9,028 nt of DNA from Candidatus Tayloriibacteriota bacterium (GTDB lineage Bacteria > Patescibacteriota > Minisyncoccia > Phycocordibacterales > PALSA-1337), in contig JAHFMB010000002.1 in the NCBI GenBank assembly GCA_023269245.1, positions 1 to 9,028 of the forward strand. Reading direction: 5' to 3'. This document shows positions 5,139-9,028 of the stretch, piece by piece. Each line of letters opens with the position of its first letter. Position 1 is the stretch's first letter. The notes beneath the pieces are model-generated. The model did not search any database. It was not told where the DNA came from and saw only the letters and a list, made by a program, of their open reading frames with translations. The translations under genes were made by a program, and so were the position numbers.

Positions 5139-5450
5139 ATGATTCCAGAAGAAGAAAAAAATGGAATATGGAAAGAAATTGATAAGGTCTCACCAGATCT
5201 ACTTCAGACTATTTTGTCGCTCAAAAATGAAGAAGAAGCAAAAGCATATCTTCGAGATTTACTTAGTGAAAGAGACCTCCGGGAATTGGCTATGAGGTGG
5301 GAAGTGGCGAAGAAGCTCGATGCCGGTGTTTCTATGTCTGAAATTCAAGATGAGTATAAGCAATCTTATACAACTATTACAAAAATAAATCGCTGGCTCA
5401 AAGAGGGTTGTGGTGGCTATAAAATGATGATCGAGAGATTCAAGAAATAG
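5139..5450 (+). CDS. yerC: YerC/YecD-type TrpR-family DNA-binding regulator
   Basis: This 103-residue helical protein fits the TrpR superfamily, YerC/YecD branch. Diagnostic blocks are LLSERDLRELAMRWEVAKKLDAGVS (41-65), which forms the dimer core and leads into the helix-turn-helix (SMSEIQDEYKQSYTTITKINRWL, 65-87), and the C-terminal GCGGYKMMIERF (90-101). The length is usual for the family. Members are dimeric DNA-binding proteins, mostly of unknown regulon. No tryptophan-biosynthesis gene is nearby. The gene is AT-rich and lacks an SD, like the RT and recombinase and unlike its GC-rich neighbours. A role in controlling this region is possible. Dyads at 5013-5026 and 6713-6734 are candidate operators, but nothing ties them to this protein. 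Confidence 0.88.
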   Translation: MIPEEEKNGIWKEIDKVSPDLLQTILSLKNEEEAKAYLRDLLSERDLRELAMRWEVAKKLDAGVSMSEIQDEYKQSYTTITKINRWLKEGCGGYKMMIERFKK

Positions 5451-5505
5451 TAAAGAAAAAATAAAGTTTTTATTAGCAAACTGAGCTGTAAAAAGTTAAA
5501 CTGGT

Positions 5506-5529
5506 GACTGATGTCGTCAGTTCTTTTCA
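5506..5529 (+). terminator. Weak hairpin with T-rich tail after the yerC-like gene
   Basis: ACTGA (5507-5511) pairs with TCAGT (5517-5521), extended by a G-U pair, and is followed by TTCTTTT. The stem is short and poor in GC, so termination here is uncertain. It may instead structure the leader of the next gene. Confidence 0.25.
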
Positions 5530-5556
5530 TAACAATTCAACCAAAAGGAGGGTCCC

Positions 5557-6558
5557 ATGCAAACAGTCCAACCGACTCGTCATGGGACCTACGTGGTTAC
5601 CTATGACGTGGCAAGTCGTCTTCAGGCATTCCGCCCGAAGACTCTCACAATTCCACGCCCGGACGATCAGTTGTTCGAGCGCTTCCACATGGGCCTGTTT
5701 CAAAAGATACAGCAGGCCCTACCTGGTATCAATATTGATACCATCGAAATGAGCGAGCTACGGCGCAAAATTTGGGAGCAAGTTGATGCCCGGATCACTG
5801 ACCTCGGTCAGCAAGCGGTGCTCAGCACATGCCTAGAAATTGCCGACTCGAATCCGAAAAGCGAAGGTCTCCTGCTCAACATCAACCGGCTCTTCAATGC
5901 AGACGGACAGTTGATCGGGCATGGCCCTCGTCCTGGCTTCAAGCCCCTAGCCGAGCAATTCGATGACCTGGCAAAGAAGATCGCTGGACGTTCCGTGGTC
6001 TTAATCGAAGACGGAGCATTCAGTGGTGGCACAATGCGTTATGTGCTTCATGAACTCAATAGTCGTGGCCTCACAGTTACGGCTATGGTGATCGGGTTCT
6101 GCTGCACTAGGGCAGAGTTTGTCCTCGACCAGATCTTCAAAGGCGAGCTTGTCATTGTGCATCCGATTGAGAACCTTCTCGACTGGATTCCCGATCACGA
6201 TCTCATTCCGTTCATTCCGAACTGTGGCCGAGTCCTTGGCGAACCTGTGGACGGAGCCTTTATGCCGGTCCGGAGCTCGGATGGCTTCAGCTGCGCTTTT
6301 CCTTACATCTTGCCGTTCGGCAAAATCGAGGAATGGGCCAGCTTGCCACTTGAAGGTGCTGAAGATTTATCCAGGCTATGCCTTGATATCAGCATCGAGA
6401 TCTTCGGCCGTGTGGGGCCTAAAATGACGATAGGGGAGCTTCTGGCAGCGAATCCCAGGGTCTCAATGCCTATCGAAATTCACGCTCCGGAAGCCAGGCT
6501 TGCCTTGGATACGGAGATCCTCGGTCTTTTGGAAAAAACTAGAAAAAGGCTCGGATAG
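5557..6558 (+). CDS. Phosphoribosyltransferase-like protein (unknown substrate)
   Basis: This 333-residue soluble protein has an AAAAGGAGG site (5543-5551) 5 nt before its ATG. Residues 146-179 match the central strand and PRPP loop of type I phosphoribosyltransferases: SVVLIEDGAFSGGTM, with Glu151-Asp152 and the SGGT turn, then a helix and the next strand TVTAMVIGF. Downstream, DWIPDHDLIPFIPNCGRVLG (209-228) could form the hood region that selects the substrate. The N-terminal 140 residues are mostly helical with no domain I recognise, and the C-terminal 75 are also unassigned. The likely chemistry is transfer or removal of a ribose-5-phosphate group. No pathway gene sits nearby to name the base. 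The gene stands alone, GC-richer than its flanks, and ends at a strong terminator. The PRTase call is moderately confident; the role is unknown. Confidence 0.75.
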   Translation: MQTVQPTRHGTYVVTYDVASRLQAFRPKTLTIPRPDDQLFERFHMGLFQKIQQALPGINIDTIEMSELRRKIWEQVDARITDLGQQAVLSTCLEIADSNPKSEGLLLNINRLFNADGQLIGHGPRPGFKPLAEQFDDLAKKIAGRSVVLIEDGAFSGGTMRYVLHELNSRGLTVTAMVIGFCCTRAEFVLDQIFKGELVIVHPIENLLDWIPDHDLIPFIPNCGRVLGEPVDGAFMPVRSSDGFSCAFPYILPFGKIEEWASLPLEGAEDLSRLCLDISIEIFGRVGPKMTIGELLAANPRVSMPIEIHAPEARLALDTEILGLLEKTRKRLG

Positions 6559-6582
6559 TACCGCTCCTTCTTCATGAAAAAC

Positions 6583-6617
6583 AGTCGCATCGTTCAAAAG
6601 ACGGTGCGACTTTTCTT
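6583..6617 (+). terminator. Intrinsic terminator after the PRTase-like gene
   Basis: AGTCGCATCGT (6583-6593) pairs with ACGGTGCGACT (6601-6611) over 11 bp with one G-U pair and a 7-nt loop. TTTTCTT follows. It lies 24 nt past the stop codon. Confidence 0.9.
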
Positions 6618-6698
6618 GTGAGTTCCTAAAAAACCCTTATTTTAATTGACTTTTTTGATGTTTTGCTTTGCATTTCACTATCCAATGAATTATCCTTG

Positions 6699-6734
6699 TT
6701 GACAATAGACACTCACTACACTAGAGTGTAGTGA
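6699..6734 (+). promoter_or_regulatory. Promoter with 22-nt operator-like inverted repeat over the -10 box
   Basis: TTGACA (6699-6704), a 17-nt spacer and TAGAGT (6722-6727) form a good sigma70-type promoter. Perfect 10-bp arms TCACTACACT (6713-6722) and AGTGTAGTGA (6725-6734), separated by AG, cover the -10 and the expected start site at about 6734. A bound dimer there would block transcription. The AT-rich stretch 6618-6698 upstream shows no gene. Confidence 0.75.
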
Positions 6735-6958
6735 CAACTGAATATGATTCCATTGTCCCGAAAGGGGTCAGGTCATTAATTGGCCTGATGCTAGCAATGG
6801 ACTTTGCCCAGGCATCAGCTTGCTATGTCCCAAGAGGATAGAGTAAAATGATAATACGAGCTCGAAAGGGTTCGTATCCCAAGCTTGGGAATGGCTGAAA
6901 ACTCTTTAGTAAGAGGCCACTAAAAAGTCCACTTTGACTAGCATCGAGTGGACTTTTC
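6734..6958 (+). ncRNA. Candidate structured RNA or attenuator leader before the recombinase
   Basis: A unit of about 225 nt with its own promoter and a terminator contains no convincing reading frame but many hairpins. CCATTG (6750-6755) pairs with CAATGG (6795-6800) and encloses CCC-GAAA-GGG (6757-6766) and TCAGG/CCTGA (6768-6788). CTGATGC (6785-6791) can instead pair with GCATCAG (6812-6818), and TAGCAA (6792-6797) with TTGCTA (6820-6825), so the 5' half has competing folds. Next come ATACGAGCTC-GAAA-GGGTTCGTAT (6854-6877; 10 bp, two G-U), CCCA-AGCT-TGGG (6878-6889) and CTCTT-TAGT-AAGAG (6902-6915). I recognise no known family: not tmRNA, SRP RNA, RNase P, 6S or a standard riboswitch. It ends 12 nt before the recombinase, so it may be a free ncRNA or a regulated leader. 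Confidence 0.6.
6923..6957 (+). terminator. Intrinsic terminator at the end of the structured RNA
   Basis: AAAAGTCCACT (6923-6933) and AGTGGACTTTT (6947-6957) form a perfect 11-bp stem with a 13-nt loop. The T-run is within the stem and is mirrored by an A-run, so it could work in both directions. It lies directly before the recombinase start at 6970. Confidence 0.75.
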
Positions 6959-6969
6959 AGTTGGCTAAT

Positions 6970-8109
6970 ATGAAATTAAGCCAAGCAATAGAAGAATTTA
7001 AAAACTGGAGAGGGTTTAAAGTGACGGGTCACACGGTGGTCCGCTACGATAGTGCCCTTCGAATTTTCAGTCTGGTAATGGGTGATCCTGAAATCGAACA
7101 AATTCAGATACAGCACATCCTCCATTACTTAAAGGAAATGGAGCGAATGGGTTGGAAACGAAACGGAATCAACATCGTGGCACTTGCGCTACGTAAGCTT
7201 TTTGAATATTACAATCTGCGCGGATATAATTGCGTGAACGAGTCACTCATTCCTCTGCCGAAAAAAGAATTTAACATTCCTCGAGTTGCGAATGAGGATG
7301 ATTTTAAGAAGTTGGTGAAGTCTATACCAAAAGATGATGATCCGGTCCACATACGTAATAGAGCGTTGATTCACATCATCTGGGATTCCTGGGCCCGTGC
7401 CGGTGAAATAATTTCACTTGATGTAGACGATCTACAATTTAATAAAGACCACTCCGGAAGTGCAATTATAAAAACCGAGAAGTCGAGAGGGCGTCGGCCG
7501 ATACGAGAAATATTCTGGACTGCCCAGACTGGCAAGTACATAAAGGCTTGGCTGAAGAAAAAAGAGGAGATCCAAAAAGACATGGTCTACGAAGATATTG
7601 GTGCAGTATTTACCTCTATTAGAAAATGTGGGAAGTACGACGTGCGTGGCCGAAGAATGTCAGGTCGCGGTGTATGCGAAGCATTTAGAGTCGCTTCGAA
7701 CCATGCCGGACTACCATTAATATTCAACGCTCACTCAGCGCGTCATTACGGCGGCCGAAAGATTATTAAAGAAGGTGGAGCGAGTGCCGACGTTACAAAC
7801 ATACTCGGTCACTCGAACCTCGAGAGCTCACAATTCTATACGATGATGTGGGGTAATGACCTTAAAGAGCGATGGAACCTCTTTCAGAACAAAGGTCCTG
7901 GTAATCCAAAACAAGATAAGGCAAGACTTAATAAAAATCTCAAAAGCCTCACGCATATGAAGAATATGGATAATGCAGAAGAACTTCTCGGATCATTTAT
8001 CGAATTTATGCAAAATGGAAACGTAGAGTCACGACCCGAATTTAGTAATGCTCCGAAAAGAAGCACGACAGTTCGTACTCAAGGCGGTGGTAAGTATACA
8101 AAATTCTAA
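6970..8109 (+). CDS. Tyrosine recombinase / integrase
   Basis: This 379-residue tyrosine recombinase starts at the ATG at 6970. An upstream in-frame TTG lies inside the terminator loop and was rejected. Residues 1-95 form a SAM-like core-binding domain (SQAIEEFKNW, TVVRYDSALRIF, ILHYLKEMERMGW, NIVALALRKLFEYY). The catalytic domain carries all expected residues: Arg143 (WARAGEI), Lys171 (TEKSRGRRP), His255 and Arg258 (NAHSARHYGG), His281 (LGHSN) and the nucleophile Tyr290 (QFYTMMW). The roughly 80-residue tail beyond it is basic and extended and may be element-specific. Such enzymes integrate, excise or resolve DNA circles at short core sites. There is no Shine-Dalgarno sequence. A gap 3' fragment 460 nt downstream makes an integrase role attractive; XerH-like dimer resolution is the alternative. 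Confidence 0.93.
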   Translation: MKLSQAIEEFKNWRGFKVTGHTVVRYDSALRIFSLVMGDPEIEQIQIQHILHYLKEMERMGWKRNGINIVALALRKLFEYYNLRGYNCVNESLIPLPKKEFNIPRVANEDDFKKLVKSIPKDDDPVHIRNRALIHIIWDSWARAGEIISLDVDDLQFNKDHSGSAIIKTEKSRGRRPIREIFWTAQTGKYIKAWLKKKEEIQKDMVYEDIGAVFTSIRKCGKYDVRGRRMSGRGVCEAFRVASNHAGLPLIFNAHSARHYGGRKIIKEGGASADVTNILGHSNLESSQFYTMMWGNDLKERWNLFQNKGPGNPKQDKARLNKNLKSLTHMKNMDNAEELLGSFIEFMQNGNVESRPEFSNAPKRSTTVRTQGGGKYTKF

Positions 8110-8138
8110 TTCCTGCTTCTCGGTTCTGTAAAATCGAA

Positions 8139-8144
8139 TATTAT
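8139..8144 (+). promoter_or_regulatory. Possible -10 box of the small HTH gene
   Basis: TATTAT ends 7 nt before the ATG at 8152, so a start at the usual distance would again give a leaderless mRNA. No clear -35 is visible. Read-through from the recombinase gene, 42 nt upstream, is equally possible. Confidence 0.3.
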
Positions 8145-8151
8145 TGATATC

Positions 8152-8391
8152 ATGGCAAATAAAGCACACCAAGAAAGAAATGATGAGATCGTCATGCTGC
8201 ATGATTTTGACCCGATACAGTATTCGTTTGCGAGTCTTGCAAATCGATATACTAATAGTAGGACAGGTAAGTCCCTCACGAGGTCCACGATCCATGAGAT
8301 TTACATGCGAGAAAAGGCAAAAAAGGGTGATAAAAAAGCCCAGTCTTCAGGGGTGGTAAAAGCGAAATATCCTTCTTTAAGAACTTGTTAA
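8152..8391 (+). CDS. Small basic protein with a possible helix-turn-helix
   Basis: This 79-residue basic protein lies 42 nt after the recombinase on the same strand. A stretch SFASLANRYTNSRTGKSLTRSTIHEIYMREK (about 24-54) reads as two helices joined by a turn, as in resolvase-type or Mor-like helix-turn-helix domains. The tail is Lys-rich and ends KAKYPSLRTC. I recognise no family. Small DNA-binding proteins next to tyrosine recombinases often act as recombination directionality factors or regulators. This position supports that guess but the sequence does not prove it. There is no Shine-Dalgarno sequence, in keeping with the AT-rich genes of this window. A shorter frame-shifted reading beginning at 8144 was not preferred. 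Confidence 0.6.
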   Translation: MANKAHQERNDEIVMLHDFDPIQYSFASLANRYTNSRTGKSLTRSTIHEIYMREKAKKGDKKAQSSGVVKAKYPSLRTC

Positions 8392-8473
8392 CAGGGTCCT
8401 TTTTGTTGCTTGCTATGTGTCAGGAGTTCCAGTAAAATTGCTGTGTAGGTCCTTTGACAAAGAAATTAAACAC

Positions 8474-8540
8474 CTCGCCCGCCTGCCGAGCTTCTGAGAT
8501 TTTCTCGGAATTTCAGCAGGTGAGCGAGCGGGGGGTTTTT
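8474..8540 (+). terminator. Two-tier hairpin terminator downstream of the recombinase module
   Basis: CTCGCCCGCCTGC (8474-8486) pairs with GCAGGTGAGCGAG (8516-8528) over 13 positions with one G-U and one C-A mismatch. After a 5x5 internal loop, TTCTGAGA (8492-8499) pairs with TCTCGGAA (8503-8510) around a 3-nt loop. A G-run and TTTTT follow. The stem is unusually long for a terminator and could also serve as a recombination-associated fold. Confidence 0.7.
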
Positions 8541-8552
8541 CCTCCTAAATTT

Positions 8553-8561
8553 TGATATACT
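8553..8561 (+). promoter_or_regulatory. Extended -10 promoter before the gap fragment
   Basis: TGA-TATACT is an extended -10 box matching TGC-TATACT at 5120-5128. The expected start, about 7 nt downstream, coincides with the ATG at 8568, implying a leaderless message. It may serve the gene at 8678, with the fragment included in the transcript. Confidence 0.5.
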
Positions 8562-8567
8562 ATGACC

Positions 8568-8675
8568 ATGAAAGGTCCACAAAGCAAAAAATCGGCCTGC
8601 TGGTACGACAACGAGATGGGGTATACACATACGCTTGTTGACCATGTGCTAAAAGCTGGAAGTCATATTAAGTAG
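8568..8675 (+). pseudogene. gap: C-terminal fragment of glyceraldehyde-3-phosphate dehydrogenase
   Basis: A 35-residue open frame contains CWYDNEMGYTHTLVDHVLKAG (11-31), which matches the highly conserved WYDNExGY helix at the extreme C-terminus of GAPDH. The NAD-binding domain, the catalytic cysteine and the rest of the roughly 330-residue enzyme are absent, and the first 10 residues (MKGPQSKKSA) do not look like GAPDH. A TGA stop at 8553-8555 closes the frame upstream, so this is not a long gene with a frame error visible here. An ATG at 8562 is also in frame. The likeliest explanation is the displaced 3' end of gap left at the boundary of an integrated element, with homology starting near 8600. 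A small independent gene is unlikely. Confidence 0.75.
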
Positions 8676-8677
8676 TT

Positions 8678-9028
8678 ATGAAAATTCTTCATAAGGTATC
8701 TCGACTTGAAGTAAAGCGTTGTTTTGTATTAGGTGATTTATGTTCAAAATGGACACGAAAGAAAGAAAATGTAAAAAAAGTTGAATCAAAAGAACATTTT
8801 TTGAGGCGTGTCGAACAAATTAAGATAAAAATTCTACACACAAAAGAAATTGATTTAGATAAATTTATTACCTACAAAAAACGACTTAATGCATACAACA
8901 ATTCTAAATGGTGTGTTGTAGAAGTTAGTCCTTCTGAGATCGGAGTTTGGAGTAAGGCTGGTGAACTTCCACTTAGCTGGACAAATCATTCCCTCAAAGA
9001 GACTGCAGATAAAGTCAGGCGTGCTCTG
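8678..9028 (+). CDS. Unrecognised protein, N-terminal part (runs off the window)
   Basis: An open frame of 117 codons starts at the ATG at 8678, 2 nt after the gap fragment, and continues past the right edge. The N-terminal half is very Lys-rich and helical (KWTRKKENVKKVESKEHFLRR), followed by KRLNAYNNSKWCVVEVSPSEIGVW and SWTNHSLKETADKVRRAL. There is no signal peptide, membrane helix or family motif I can name. Codon use is strongly AT-rich, like the backbone genes and unlike the ATPase operon, so it is probably host sequence just outside the element boundary. No Shine-Dalgarno sequence is visible; it is probably cotranscribed from the promoter at 8553-8561. Confidence 0.65.
   Translation, partial: MKILHKVSRLEVKRCFVLGDLCSKWTRKKENVKKVESKEHFLRRVEQIKIKILHTKEIDLDKFITYKKRLNAYNNSKWCVVEVSPSEIGVWSKAGELPLSWTNHSLKETADKVRRAL

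Noticed and set aside
6734..6958. Retron msr/msd RNA
   Set aside because: The only RT is more than 5 kb away and of DGR type, and no flanking a1/a2 repeats were seen.
6934..6969. TTG start for the recombinase inside the terminator loop
   Set aside because: The encoded 12 residues come from the terminator hairpin and are not recombinase-like; the ATG at 6970 begins the core-binding domain.
1..9028. CRISPR array, tRNA or rRNA genes
   Set aside because: No regularly spaced repeats and no cloverleaf or rRNA-like sequence was recognised on either strand.

Overview
The window looks like an accessory (mobile or recently acquired) region of a bacterial genome. An AT-rich backbone with few Shine-Dalgarno sequences, a YerC/TrpR-type regulator and a diversity-generating-retroelement (DGR) type reverse transcriptase with an Avd-like partner fit a Patescibacteria/CPR-type host. 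That assignment is inference. Two visibly GC-richer modules with strong AAAGGAG ribosome binding sites are embedded in the backbone: 1625-4341 and 5557-6558.

Layout, left to right. 1-1448: the last codons of an upstream gene, an Avd-like four-helix-bundle gene on the minus strand, and a complete DGR-type reverse transcriptase on the plus strand. The 5' ends of avd and the RT overlap. No template or variable repeat is visible. 1485-4416: a promoter and a four-gene operon closed by a strong UUCG terminator. The operon encodes a small beta-rich protein, a proteasome-associated ATPase of the Mpa/ARC type, an acidic 89-residue protein whose C-terminal helix resembles Pup, and a DUF1360-like membrane protein with a CPYC motif. 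There is no proteasome, Pup ligase or depupylase here, and the ATPase lacks the usual C-terminal proteasome-docking motif. 4439-4537: a cluster of short palindromes. 4557-5033: a convergent small CxxC protein with its own terminator and promoter, carrying the same leader motif as the ATPase gene.

5120-6617: a YerC-like repressor read from an apparently leaderless promoter, then a phosphoribosyltransferase-like protein of unknown role with a strong terminator. 6699-6958: a promoter overlapped by a 22-nt inverted repeat drives a roughly 225-nt, hairpin-rich RNA ending in an intrinsic terminator 12 nt before a tyrosine recombinase. It is either a free-standing ncRNA or an attenuator for the recombinase. 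6970-8391: the tyrosine recombinase and a small HTH-like protein. 8474-9028: a two-tier hairpin terminator, a 35-residue fragment matching the C-terminus of glyceraldehyde-3-phosphate dehydrogenase, and the start of an unrecognised gene. A recombinase close to a displaced 3' end of a housekeeping gene suggests the right boundary of an integrated element.

The most interesting parts are the proteasome-type ATPase operon without a proteasome, the structured RNA in front of the recombinase, and the gap 3' fragment as a candidate attachment site.
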